The notes under the pieces: generated by a model
Database searches by the model: none
Seen by the model: the letters and a program-made list of their open reading frames with translations, nothing else
Told to the model about the DNA's origin: nothing
Part shown: positions 1-8,083 of the stretch, one piece after another
How positions within the stretch are numbered: position 1 is the first letter of the stretch
Layout: every line of letters begins with the position of its first letter
Assembly: GCA_028719205.1 (NCBI GenBank)
Contig: JAQUKH010000038.1
Coordinates: 1 to 19,590, forward strand
DNA from: a bacterium
GTDB taxonomy: Bacteria > JACRDZ01 > JAQUKH01
Length of the DNA stretch: 19,590 nt
Direction: 5' to 3'
Position numbers and translations under genes: made by a program

Positions 1-1113
1 CCGGATGTATCTGAGAAAGAAATAACAAAAGTTGTGGAAGTCCTGCGTTCAGGTTGGTGGACGACAGGGCCTGTGGTAACTGAATTTGAAAACAAGGCAA
101 TTGAATATCTCAGGGATTCAGAAGATCTGTATGCCGTGGGGGTAAATTCATGCACATCAGGATTGTACCTTGCCTTAATCGCGTCGGGAATAGTCCCGCA
201 AGACGAGGTTATAATTCCTACATGGACATTCGCGGCGACCGCCCAGGTTGTTGAATGGATTGGGGCTATCCCGGTTCTTTGCGACATAGAAGAAGATTCA
301 TTAAACATAGATTTAAGCAAGGCGGAAAAGCTTATTACCTCCAGGACCAAGGCGATTATCCCCGTTCATATGGCAGGATACCCCTGCGACTTGGATGGCT
401 TAAGGAATTTAGCCCGGAAATATAACCTTAAAGTTATTGAAGATGCCGCGCACGCCTTCGGGACAAAATATTATCAACGTAAAATCGGTAACTTTTCCGA
501 TTTATGCGTATTTAGTTTTTACGCCACAAAAACCCTTGCTACAGGCGAAGGCGGGATGGTTGTTTCCCGCGATAAGCAGCTTATAGAAAAAATCAGGCAG
601 AAGAGCTATTTTGGGATAAACAAAGAAGCCTTTAAGAGGTATGGCGCAACCGGCGCCTGGTTTTATGACATAGAGGAGTTGGGATATAAGTGTAATTTTG
701 ACAGCATCCACGCGGCGTTAGGTTTGGCGCAGTTAGAAAGACTGGATCAGATGGTAGCCATAAGAAGGCAGATAGCAAAACGCTATAGGGATGGGCTTTC
801 CGGATTAGTTGATTTTACCGCGGATTCAGACAGGCATTTCCATCCATACCATTTGTTTATCATAAAGCTAAAATCTCCCGCGATAACCCGTAATGATTTG
901 ATTATTGAACTCAAGAAGAGGAATATAGGTTCCAGCGTGCATTTTATACCATTGCATATGCACAGTTACTACAAAAAAAGGTTCCCGGAAAACAATTTTC
1001 CGGTAGCTAATAAAACTTTTTCTAATGTCTTATCGATTCCTATGTTTTCTGCGATGACGATTGAAGATGCCGATTATGTAATAGATCAGCTCAAAATAAT
1101 ATTGGGAGGATAA
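1..1113 (+). CDS. DegT/DnrJ/EryC1-family sugar aminotransferase (5' partial)
   Basis: This is a PLP-dependent aminotransferase of the DegT/DnrJ/EryC1 (ArnB/PseC-like) family. Such enzymes transfer an amino group, usually from glutamate, to a keto group on a nucleotide sugar in the cytoplasm. The frame is open from base 1, and the residues before the first possible GTG (base 34) already match the family's N-terminal stretch leading to the SGWWTTGP motif. The true start is therefore upstream of the window. The PLP-binding lysine is encoded at 529-531 in the context FSFYATKTLATGEGG, and the cofactor-contacting Asp lies in VIEDAAHAFG. The rest looks full length, ending in the usual substrate-binding C-terminal part. 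It stops 2 bases before the next gene. The family is secure; the exact sugar, and whether the C-3 or C-4 position is aminated, cannot be read from sequence. Confidence 0.93.
   Translation, partial: PDVSEKEITKVVEVLRSGWWTTGPVVTEFENKAIEYLRDSEDLYAVGVNSCTSGLYLALIASGIVPQDEVIIPTWTFAATAQVVEWIGAIPVLCDIEEDSLNIDLSKAEKLITSRTKAIIPVHMAGYPCDLDGLRNLARKYNLKVIEDAAHAFGTKYYQRKIGNFSDLCVFSFYATKTLATGEGGMVVSRDKQLIEKIRQKSYFGINKEAFKRYGATGAWFYDIEELGYKCNFDSIHAALGLAQLERLDQMVAIRRQIAKRYRDGLSGLVDFTADSDRHFHPYHLFIIKLKSPAITRNDLIIELKKRNIGSSVHFIPLHMHSYYKKRFPENNFPVANKTFSNVLSIPMFSAMTIEDADYVIDQLKIILGG
1105..1110 (+). promoter_or_regulatory. Ribosome binding site of the dehydrogenase-like gene
   Basis: GGAGGA lies 5 bases upstream of the ATG at 1116 and inside the last codons of the aminotransferase gene. 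It is a strong Shine-Dalgarno match that fixes the start at 1116 and shows the two genes are read as one unit. Confidence 0.7.
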
Positions 1114-1115
1114 AT

Positions 1116-2426
1116 ATGGAACGGTTTGAGGAGAGGTTACTGGGAGCAAAAAGAGTTTCAGTTTGGGGTGTAGGGTATTTAGGCTATACGAAACTTTTGA
1201 GGCTTCAGTCTAGGGGATTTAGCGCCTTTGTATTTGATTTTACCAACATCGGGCTCAAGGAAAAGCTAAGGAAAAGTGAATATCCGAGTAAGGAACAGGT
1301 TTATAGTTGGTCAATACATGGGAATGCGCTTGCGCTTGATTATTCCAAGATAAGATTATTGGAAAAGCCCTCTGGAATGTTTGATAATAACATCCATATA
1401 CTTGCTTTTCCGGCTATTGATAGAGAAGATCATAATTATCTTAAGCAGATGGCAAGAATCTTTATTAAAAATAAAAAGAGGCTGGAAGGTTCGCTTGTGA
1501 TTTTTCAATCAGCGGGTATGCCTGGAATGTGTGACAGGGACTTCATCTTACCGCTTAAGAAAAGCGGGTGCCGTTGTAATTTTGTTTGCGCCTTTCGCAG
1601 CGATTGGCATGTAGAAGAATTTTTGAAGCCGGAAAGGCAAAGGGTTATTGCCGCGGACTCCAAAGATTCTCTGGGCAAGGCCTCTTTCTTTTATAACGCG
1701 CTGGGTTCTAAAATTAAGGCGCTGCCTACCATAAAGATAGCCGAGCTTTATGAGAACGCCAAGAATGCTTTACAGTATGTCAACACCATGTTTATTAACC
1801 AGCTTGCGTTCGCGTACGCGGATACCAATATACGACAGATGATAAAGTACCTTTTAGAGGATGTAGAGCTTAACAAATCGCGCCTAAGCGTGGGGGCGGG
1901 AGGCTGTAAAATCCCTCTTTCAGTTGAAAATATCCTGCAGGGAAGCAAAAGCCCGCGCTTTCTTTCTTTGATAAAAGAATCCCAAGACTCTAATATGAGC
2001 ATGATTTTTATGTATGCCGAAAAGATTAAGCAGATAGGGTGTAAGTCTGTTACCCTTATGGGGATTTCGGTCCGCGGAAACCAAAAGGATACTGATTTAT
2101 CACCCTCGGTAGTAATCGCCGAGTATCTGAATAACCTGGGGATTAAAGTTTATATAGATGACCCTCTTTACGACAAAGCCGCAATAACCAGACTGCTTCC
2201 TGCCTGCAAAAGAGTTGATATCTTGAAAGATGGCTTAAAGAGCGAGGCATTGTTACTCATGACTGACCACGATAAATATAAGTACTTCTCTCAGCAGGAT
2301 ATCAATTCCCTCGGCATACGGGATGCGCGTATTATTATTGACAATGTGGGTATTTTTAAGGATTTTTCATTTTCCAGCCGGACGAAGTACCATCTGGTTG
2401 GAGATGGGAGTTTAGGGAGTTTTTAA
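1116..2426 (+). CDS. Divergent nucleotide-sugar dehydrogenase (UDP-Glc/GDP-Man DH family) with altered active site
   Basis: The 436-residue protein has the full architecture of UDP-glucose/GDP-mannose/UDP-ManNAc dehydrogenases. There is an N-terminal Rossmann domain (G18-V-G20-Y-L-G23), a central helix starting AELYENAKNA (residue 209), a GAGGCKIP loop (260-267) and a C-terminal domain with MGISVRGNQKDTDLSPS. Normal members oxidise a nucleotide sugar to the uronic acid with two NAD+. Aligned with the WecC-type helix (AEMVKLMENTYR), the conserved Lys is Glu213 and the conserved Glu of NEL is Gln229. In the GGHCIP loop the nucleophilic Cys position is Lys265, with a Cys one residue earlier (264). 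Length is normal and there is no frameshift, so the gene seems maintained. It may be inactive as a classical dehydrogenase, catalyse a different redox or epimerase step, or act as a partner. Family membership is secure; function is open. Confidence 0.85.
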   Translation: MERFEERLLGAKRVSVWGVGYLGYTKLLRLQSRGFSAFVFDFTNIGLKEKLRKSEYPSKEQVYSWSIHGNALALDYSKIRLLEKPSGMFDNNIHILAFPAIDREDHNYLKQMARIFIKNKKRLEGSLVIFQSAGMPGMCDRDFILPLKKSGCRCNFVCAFRSDWHVEEFLKPERQRVIAADSKDSLGKASFFYNALGSKIKALPTIKIAELYENAKNALQYVNTMFINQLAFAYADTNIRQMIKYLLEDVELNKSRLSVGAGGCKIPLSVENILQGSKSPRFLSLIKESQDSNMSMIFMYAEKIKQIGCKSVTLMGISVRGNQKDTDLSPSVVIAEYLNNLGIKVYIDDPLYDKAAITRLLPACKRVDILKDGLKSEALLLMTDHDKYKYFSQQDINSLGIRDARIIIDNVGIFKDFSFSSRTKYHLVGDGSLGSF

Positions 2427-2428
2427 AT

Positions 2429-4105
2429 ATGTGCGGAATTGCCGGTATAATAACCAGTAATAAGCAGAGGGAGACTAAGAAAACAGTCTCTGAGATGCTT
2501 AGCACTGTTTCTTACCGCGGCCCTAACCAAAGCGGAATCAAGAAATTCGGTGAGGTTACTCTCGGGATGGCGCGCTTAAGCATTATTGACCATCATAAGC
2601 ATGTAATCCCGTATGAAGATAATTCCTCGGGTTGCGCCATTGTCTATAACGGCGAGATTTATAACCACTCTTCAATCAGGTCGGAGCTGTCTTCTCATTA
2701 TAAATTCAATACTTCTTCAGATGCGGAGACCGCCCTGTATAATTATATAGAAAAAGGCGAAAGATCATTCGGTGACTATAACGGTATGTATGCCTTTGCT
2801 GTTTATGACCCCCGCACAAAAACTACATACGTGGTAAGAGACAAGGCGGGAGAAAAACCGCTTTATTATACTTACGGAAAAGACTTTTTTGCTTTCGCCA
2901 GTGAAATGAAGTGCCTCTTAAAATTCGTAAAGCTGCAATTTAACAAAGACGCCATTTCGTACAAGGCATATGAGTTTACTGTCGGCAAGGAGACTCTTTT
3001 TAAAGACATATATTCCCTTGGCCCGGGTGAATTTATAAAGATAAAAGATGGAAAATTCACTATCCATGAATATTGGAAGGTCTGGGATAACCTGATAGAA
3101 ATAAAAGACGATGAAAAGAAGATTGTCCGGGATTTGGCGGAACTTGTTGAAGACGCGATAATGCTTCGCACAAAGAACTGTGTCCATAAATATGGATGTT
3201 TTATCAGCGGCGGGGTAGACAGCTCTTTAATCGCCTGTATCGCCAAACCGGATTTTATTTATACCGCCCACTATGACTACGCTGATTTTGATGAGCTGCA
3301 ATATGCCAGGCTTGTCGCTAAAAAGATTAAGCGCGAGCTGGTAATTGTAAAGCCCAACAAGGAAGATTTTCTGCGCACAAGAGAAAAAATAGCTTTTCAT
3401 CTGGATTCTCCCTGCACCTGGACGAGTTTCTCTCTCTGGATGCTCTTGGAGCGCGCATGCAAGGATTTAAAGGTCGTGCTCTCGGGGGAAGGCGCCGATG
3501 AGATATTTTCTGGGTACCACCGATATCATTTGCTTTATCATGATGAACAGATCCACGGTTTGGAAGCAATGCGCAACTATAAATACCTTATTGACAGGTA
3601 TTATGGCAGCCCTGTTGAGCGTTATGTAAAATTAATCAACCGTTGCGAAAATCAGTATGATGAGACAGTGCGGCGGTATCTTATGGATTCGGTGCATCAA
3701 TTCTTTGAGAAAATCGAAGGAGACGTTGTGCATTCAATGGGGCTTAATGATTTTTATACTACTATGCAGGTTCTTTTGCAGATGGCGGATAGGCTTTGTA
3801 TGGCATTCAGCATAGAGAACCGCTCTCCTTACCTGGATTACAGGCTTATTCAATATGGTTTTTCCATGCCTTCAAAGTATAAAATCAACCATGGGATTAC
3901 CAAATGGGTATTAAAAGAAGTGGCAAAGAAATATATACCTAAAGAAATAATTCAGCGGATAGACAAAAGGGGTTTTTCTGCCCCCGTGAACAGGTGGTTT
4001 GAGTGGGATAAACAGGGAAAGTATGACCGCACTGCCTATCGGAATCTGGTCCTGCAAGACTGGAAAAATGTGTTTGGCGTAAATGGGGATGGCGCATATG
4101 TTTGA
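2429..4105 (+). CDS. asnB: AsnB-type glutamine-dependent amidotransferase (first copy)
   Basis: This 558-residue protein belongs to the asparagine synthase (glutamine-hydrolysing) family. The N-terminal Ntn glutaminase domain starts MCGIAG, so Cys2 becomes the nucleophile after Met removal. It continues with YRGP, YNGEIYN and SDAETAL. The C-terminal synthetase domain has the ATP/PPi loop SGGVDSS (260-266), SGEGADEIFSGY, IENRSPYLDYR, and a lysine-rich GITKWVLK...RGFSAP segment. All catalytic motifs are present, so it should release ammonia from glutamine and amidate an acyl-adenylate. In polysaccharide clusters such enzymes (for example P. aeruginosa WbpS) convert sugar carboxyl groups to carboxamides, and the neighbouring dehydrogenase-like gene fits that idea. 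It overlaps the next gene by 8 or 23 bases, depending on that gene's start. Housekeeping asparagine synthesis is possible but less likely here. Confidence 0.9.
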   Translation: MCGIAGIITSNKQRETKKTVSEMLSTVSYRGPNQSGIKKFGEVTLGMARLSIIDHHKHVIPYEDNSSGCAIVYNGEIYNHSSIRSELSSHYKFNTSSDAETALYNYIEKGERSFGDYNGMYAFAVYDPRTKTTYVVRDKAGEKPLYYTYGKDFFAFASEMKCLLKFVKLQFNKDAISYKAYEFTVGKETLFKDIYSLGPGEFIKIKDGKFTIHEYWKVWDNLIEIKDDEKKIVRDLAELVEDAIMLRTKNCVHKYGCFISGGVDSSLIACIAKPDFIYTAHYDYADFDELQYARLVAKKIKRELVIVKPNKEDFLRTREKIAFHLDSPCTWTSFSLWMLLERACKDLKVVLSGEGADEIFSGYHRYHLLYHDEQIHGLEAMRNYKYLIDRYYGSPVERYVKLINRCENQYDETVRRYLMDSVHQFFEKIEGDVVHSMGLNDFYTTMQVLLQMADRLCMAFSIENRSPYLDYRLIQYGFSMPSKYKINHGITKWVLKEVAKKYIPKEIIQRIDKRGFSAPVNRWFEWDKQGKYDRTAYRNLVLQDWKNVFGVNGDGAYV

Positions 4106-4727
4106 TTTTCTGGCGTTGATTACGGCAAAGCGTTATTGGTATTTCCATAGCTTCATTATTAAGATTATCCTGTTGATATATGGTATACGCGTTGGTAATA
4201 ATTTTTATATAGAAGGAGTGCCTCGTCTTAAAATCCGCGGCAGGGCGGCTGATATTCAAATAGGAAACAATGTAAGGATCTTTGGCGGTATAGACATACG
4301 TAACAGGGAGAGCGGAGGTATTATTTTCGAGGACAATGTCTCTATAGATAATGACTGCCGTTTTGTCGCAGCTAATAAAGCAATATTAAAGATAGGCGAG
4401 GGAACTTCTATCGGTCCATTCTGTGTTCTTAACTGTGGGGTGAGCGTAACGATTGGTAAAAACTGTTTGATTTCTGGCATGGTTTATATACAGTCTTCGC
4501 AACATGGCATTGCAGATGGCGAGCTTATCAAGAATCAAAAACATACTTATGGTGAAATTATTATCGGAAATGATGTATGGATAGCTGCTAATGCTTCTGT
4601 TTTAAAAGGAGCTATTCTTAAGGATGGCTGTGTCGTAGGGGCAAAAGCCCTTGTTAGAGAAGGCCGCTACGAAAAAAATTCAATTCTTGCCGGTATTCCT
4701 GCTACAAAGAAAAAGGAGAGGATTTAA
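4098..4727 (+). CDS. Left-handed beta-helix (hexapeptide repeat) acyltransferase
   Basis: This is an O- or N-acyltransferase (usually acetyl-CoA dependent) of the LbetaH/WbbJ-Maa type. It carries many hexapeptide turns of the form [IV]GxNVxI. These include IQIGNNVRIFG, IIFEDNVSIDNDC, LKIGEGTSIGPFC and VTIGKNCLISG, and a closing block resembling the family's usual GNDVWIAANASVLKGAILKDGCVVGA followed by SILAGIPA. A histidine in the extended loop (QSSQHG) is the likely catalytic base. The first roughly 30 residues are hydrophobic and basic. Starts at 4083, 4089 and 4098 are all in frame. I prefer 4098 because a GGGGATGG stretch lies just upstream and the overlap with the asnB-like gene is then only 8 bases. 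It ends directly against the next ATG. It probably acetylates an amino sugar or the finished repeat unit; the acceptor is unknown. Confidence 0.85.
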   Translation: MFDFLALITAKRYWYFHSFIIKIILLIYGIRVGNNFYIEGVPRLKIRGRAADIQIGNNVRIFGGIDIRNRESGGIIFEDNVSIDNDCRFVAANKAILKIGEGTSIGPFCVLNCGVSVTIGKNCLISGMVYIQSSQHGIADGELIKNQKHTYGEIIIGNDVWIAANASVLKGAILKDGCVVGAKALVREGRYEKNSILAGIPATKKKERI

Positions 4728-5846
4728 ATGGAATATTGTAAACGTTGTGTTCAACCTGATACTAGACCGGGCATTATTTTAAATTATGAGGGAGTATGCA
4801 GCGCTTGTGTAGGGCATGAGGAGAAAACGAAAAGAATAGACTGGAAAGCGCGCAGGCGAGAACTTGAATTAATATTAAATAAATTTAAAGCAAAAGGGGA
4901 TACCGGCTACGATTGCATTATACCTGTTAGCGGCGGTAAAGACAGCACTTATCAGGTTTACATGATGACGCAAGTATTCAAAATGCGCCCGCTCGCCGTA
5001 ACATACAGATATGCCGATAGAACGCCCTTGGGCCAAAAAAATCTCGACAACTTGAGAAAATTAGGAGTAGATCATATTGATATAGCGCCAAAACCTGAAG
5101 TAGAAAGAAAATTTATCAGAAAAGCATTTATTGAAGCTGGGGATCCATGTTTGCCCGACCACCTCGGGATTTTTTCCGTCACCCTAAGGACCGCGGTCAA
5201 TTATAAGATTCCGTTAATTATGTGGGGTGAAAATCCGCAGCTTGAATACGGCGGTAAAGACGAAGAACGCAACAATCCATATCTGGACAGAAAATGGCTT
5301 TCTTCACATGGCTGCCTCCAAGGTAAATTAGCCGAAGATTGGGTGGATAAGGATTTAAGCCTGAAAGACCTTTTTATATACACAATACCTTCTGACGAGG
5401 AATTAGCCAGCGCTAGAATACAATCTATTTTCTTAGGATATTATTTGCAATGGGATCCTCTTCAAAATTACGAAATAGCCAAAAAGGTGGGGTTTGAAGA
5501 ATCTCCCGATGGGCCAAAGATGGGGCTTTATGACTTTGCGGACCTGGATTCAACAAATATAATTATACATCACTATATTAAATTGCATAAGTTTGGCATT
5601 ACCCGATTACATGACAATATCAGCGTTGAAATCCGCAGCGGTAGGATGACTAGGGAAGAAGGCGTTGAGATTTTAAAATCAAAAGAAGAGCGGGTGCCAA
5701 CATATGAAATTCAACAATTCTGCGATTACCTGAACATAAAAGAATCCGAATTCTGGGAACAATTAGAAAAATTCAGAAATAAAGATATCTGGAAGAAGGA
5801 CACCGATAGCAATTGGTATATGCCTAATTATTTAAAAGGACTATAA
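4728..5846 (+). CDS. N-acetyl sugar amidotransferase (WbuX/WbpG/PseA family)
   Basis: The 372-residue protein has four N-terminal cysteines in two CxxC pairs (4, 7, 24, 27), probably a zinc site. These are followed by an ATP-pyrophosphatase loop SGGKDS (68-73). This is the layout of the N-acetyl sugar amidotransferases WbuX, WbpG and PseA. These activate an N-acetyl carbonyl with ATP and replace its oxygen with ammonia, giving an acetamidino group on amino sugars or nonulosonic acids. WYMPN near the C-terminus and length agree with the family. The start is firm: an AAGGAGAGG ribosome site lies just before the ATG, which abuts the previous stop. Known relatives receive ammonia from HisH/HisF-like partners encoded beside them. 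Neither is in this window; the next two genes are a 114-residue unknown and an AsnB-like glutaminase. The substrate is probably the nonulosonic acid, or a precursor, made by the NeuB-like enzyme downstream. Confidence 0.88.
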   Translation: MEYCKRCVQPDTRPGIILNYEGVCSACVGHEEKTKRIDWKARRRELELILNKFKAKGDTGYDCIIPVSGGKDSTYQVYMMTQVFKMRPLAVTYRYADRTPLGQKNLDNLRKLGVDHIDIAPKPEVERKFIRKAFIEAGDPCLPDHLGIFSVTLRTAVNYKIPLIMWGENPQLEYGGKDEERNNPYLDRKWLSSHGCLQGKLAEDWVDKDLSLKDLFIYTIPSDEELASARIQSIFLGYYLQWDPLQNYEIAKKVGFEESPDGPKMGLYDFADLDSTNIIIHHYIKLHKFGITRLHDNISVEIRSGRMTREEGVEILKSKEERVPTYEIQQFCDYLNIKESEFWEQLEKFRNKDIWKKDTDSNWYMPNYLKGL

Positions 5847-5847
5847 A

Positions 5848-6192
5848 ATGAAAACGAAATTTAGAAATAAGCCAAGAATATTTATGGTTAAAGGTACAAA
5901 ACTGAAAGATTTCGGTAAAATTTATTTGGATAACAACGAAATGATAAGCTTTATTACTAAGAGCGGACGGGAATGCGACTTTATGGCTAAAAATTGGGGA
6001 TATTATCTTAGTCCTTCACTTAATAGCAGATTAAAAAAGCAAGGATTTAAAGCAGCTCTTGTCGTTAATGAAACTAACCAAATATATGTAAATGTGGTCG
6101 AAAAGAATAAAATTTCCGAATTTAAAAAATATTTAAATACTCATCAGGCCAGTAAAATTATTTGCTGGTTAGATGAATGGTTTAAGGATTAA
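5848..6192 (+). CDS. Small conserved-looking protein of unknown function
   Basis: I do not recognise a family for this 114-residue protein. It is basic and soluble-looking, with no signal peptide or membrane segment. The N-terminal half alternates charged and hydrophobic residues in a beta-strand-like pattern. The middle reads CDFMAKNWGYYLSPSLNSRL, followed by a strand-like KAALVVNE and NQIYVNVVE. The C-terminus is ICWLDEWFKD, rich in Trp and acidic residues. It has a good AAGGA ribosome site 7 bases before its ATG. It lies 1 base after the sugar amidotransferase and 1 base before the second AsnB-like gene, so it is almost certainly expressed in step with both. The location suggests a role in the amidotransfer step, as accessory subunit, ammonia-channel component or adaptor. 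That is inference from context only. Confidence 0.75.
   Translation: MKTKFRNKPRIFMVKGTKLKDFGKIYLDNNEMISFITKSGRECDFMAKNWGYYLSPSLNSRLKKQGFKAALVVNETNQIYVNVVEKNKISEFKKYLNTHQASKIICWLDEWFKD
6184..6188 (+). promoter_or_regulatory. Ribosome binding site that fixes the second asnB-like start
   Basis: AAGGA sits 5 bases before the ATG at 6194, inside the end of the preceding 114-residue gene. It supports the start at 6194 over the longer frame from 6173, which would also bury the nucleophilic Cys. Confidence 0.65.
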
Positions 6193-6193
6193 C

Positions 6194-8083
6194 ATGTGCG
6201 GAATAGCAGGCTTTATTGGGACAACGAAACCAAATTTTAGCACAGATGCGGTTATCCAGGATATGACAAACAGTCTTATTCATAGAGGCCCTGATGATTC
6301 CGGGCGTATTAATTTGTCTTATGGCGATCGGCAAGAGCAGGGTCACATTGTATTCGGGCACAGAAGGTTAAAAATTATTGATTTAAGTGAAGGCGGCCAT
6401 CAGCCAATGTTTAACAAGGCCAAAACACTATGCATTACTTACAACGGGGAGATTTATAATTACTTAGAGCTTAAGAATGAATTAACAAAAATGGGATGTA
6501 TATTTACCTCCTCTAGCGATACAGAGGTTGTCCTAACTGCTTACCAAATTTGGGGCACAGATTGTTTTAAAAAATTCAATGGAATGTGGGCAATGGCTAT
6601 TTTCGATAAAAATAAAAGGAAATTAATAATATCCAGAGACCGTTTTGGTAAAAAACCGCTCTATTTTTATAAAACAGCGACAGATTTTATCTTTGCTTCA
6701 GAAATAAAAGCGCTGTTAAAACATCCGTCTGTCAAAAAAGCGCCAAACTATGAAAAGATTTTTAGATATCTTGCGTATCATTATCGGTACGGAGATATAG
6801 ATGAAACTTCATTTTTCGAGAATATTTATCAGGTGCCTAAAAGTAGCTACATTGAATTAGATGAATTTTTAAATACAAAAACCACTCAATACTGGGGGCT
6901 AAATCCTGGATTTATTCAAACTGAATTATCGGATAATGATGCTATTGAAAAATTCAGAGAAATATTTATCGATTCTGTAAGATTGCGCCTGAGAAGTGAC
7001 GTACCGGTTGGGTGCATGCTAAGCGGAGGCATGGATTCTACTTCCATAACATGCGTTGCATATAAAATTCTTAAAAAACCAATTATAACTTTTTCCGGAA
7101 TAACAGGAGACGTAAAAGGCATTTATGATGAAAGTGAATACATTGATAGCGTCATAAAAGAAACTCGCGCAAATTATCACTACATAAAACCAGATCCCGC
7201 AGATCTTTTTGATACGGTTAATGAATTGCTTAAGTTCCACGATGAACCGGTCTGTACTGTCACCTGGAACAATCTCTACCTAATAGCAAAAAAAGTTAAG
7301 CTTGAACATACGCCAGTCATATTAAACGGCCATGCAGGCGATGAGTTGCTTGCCGGATATTGGGATCATTATCACTATAACTTTTATGATCTTTTTGAAG
7401 AAGGGAACATAGACAGCCTGTTTTATGAGATAGAGATGTGGAAAAAGAACCATTCACGGAAACCTGATGAGATAGGGCGCGCCATAAGATTTATCGCCTC
7501 AATGAAAAAAGACAGAAAACTGGAGATGGAAAAGTTTCCGGAATATTTACGCCTATTTAACAATGATATAGCAAAAAAATTTAAGAAAAGCATAACGCTA
7601 AATTCTGAATTTTCCGGAGAACTGCCTAGAAGGCTTAGCATCGAATTAATGCAAGACGGAGTGCCCACTACATTAAGGCCGGAAGATCGAAATACCATGT
7701 CCCAATCCATTGAATCACGTTCGCCATTTTTAGATTACCGCCTTGTTGAATTTTGTTTTTCGCTTCCAAACAAATTTAAAATAAGGGATGGCATTGGGAA
7801 ATGGGTACTTCGTCAAGCCATGAAAAACATACTGCCTGAAAATGTGAGAACCAGGAAAGATAAAGCCGGATTTATTGCGCCTGCCGACATTTGGTTCAGG
7901 ACCATAAACAAAGACCAAATTTATACCTTGATAAATTCTGATTCTTTTAAATCAAGAAATTTATTTAATATAAAAGAGATGAATAATATGTTTGATGAAC
8001 ACATGAATGGTACTAAAAATCATCAAATGATCTTGTGGCAAGTCATCAATCTTGAGTTATGGTTCAGGAGATTCTTTGAATGA
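6194..8083 (+). CDS. asnB: AsnB-type glutamine-dependent amidotransferase (second copy)
   Basis: This is a 629-residue asparagine-synthase-family protein. I take the start at 6194 because it places the Ntn nucleophile at Cys2 (MCGIAG). Glutaminase motifs follow: HRGPDDSG, HRRLKIIDLS, YNGEIYNY, SDTEVVL and RDRFGKKPLYF. The synthetase domain has SGGMDST (277-283), ESRSPFLDYR, and GKWVLRQAM...KDKAGFIAP. The usual SGxGADE block reads NGHAGDELLAGY, a clear difference from the copy at 2429, and the protein is about 70 residues longer. The two are therefore not a recent duplication. It should make ammonia from glutamine and adenylate a carboxylate. It lies just downstream of a WbuX-type amidotransferase and overlaps the NeuB-like gene by ATGA. 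It may amidate a sugar acid, or less conventionally supply ammonia to the amidotransferase. Confidence 0.9.
   Translation: MCGIAGFIGTTKPNFSTDAVIQDMTNSLIHRGPDDSGRINLSYGDRQEQGHIVFGHRRLKIIDLSEGGHQPMFNKAKTLCITYNGEIYNYLELKNELTKMGCIFTSSSDTEVVLTAYQIWGTDCFKKFNGMWAMAIFDKNKRKLIISRDRFGKKPLYFYKTATDFIFASEIKALLKHPSVKKAPNYEKIFRYLAYHYRYGDIDETSFFENIYQVPKSSYIELDEFLNTKTTQYWGLNPGFIQTELSDNDAIEKFREIFIDSVRLRLRSDVPVGCMLSGGMDSTSITCVAYKILKKPIITFSGITGDVKGIYDESEYIDSVIKETRANYHYIKPDPADLFDTVNELLKFHDEPVCTVTWNNLYLIAKKVKLEHTPVILNGHAGDELLAGYWDHYHYNFYDLFEEGNIDSLFYEIEMWKKNHSRKPDEIGRAIRFIASMKKDRKLEMEKFPEYLRLFNNDIAKKFKKSITLNSEFSGELPRRLSIELMQDGVPTTLRPEDRNTMSQSIESRSPFLDYRLVEFCFSLPNKFKIRDGIGKWVLRQAMKNILPENVRTRKDKAGFIAPADIWFRTINKDQIYTLINSDSFKSRNLFNIKEMNNMFDEHMNGTKNHQMILWQVINLELWFRRFFE

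Noticed and set aside
34-1113. A complete aminotransferase starting at GTG 34
   Set aside because: The frame is open from base 1 and its first residues match the family N-terminus ahead of SGWWTTGP, so the gene is cut by the window edge.
2872-3246. 124-codon open frame on the minus strand
   Set aside because: It is antisense to the glutaminase/synthetase part of the first AsnB-like gene, with no supporting motif.
2429-4105. Housekeeping asparagine synthetase
   Set aside because: The cluster context and a second divergent copy nearby make a sugar-amidating role more likely, though sequence alone does not exclude asparagine synthesis.
6173-6193. Longer start for the second AsnB-like protein at 6173
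   Set aside because: It would put residues before the nucleophilic Cys, which must be residue 2; ATG 6194 has an AAGGA site and the family start MCGIAG.
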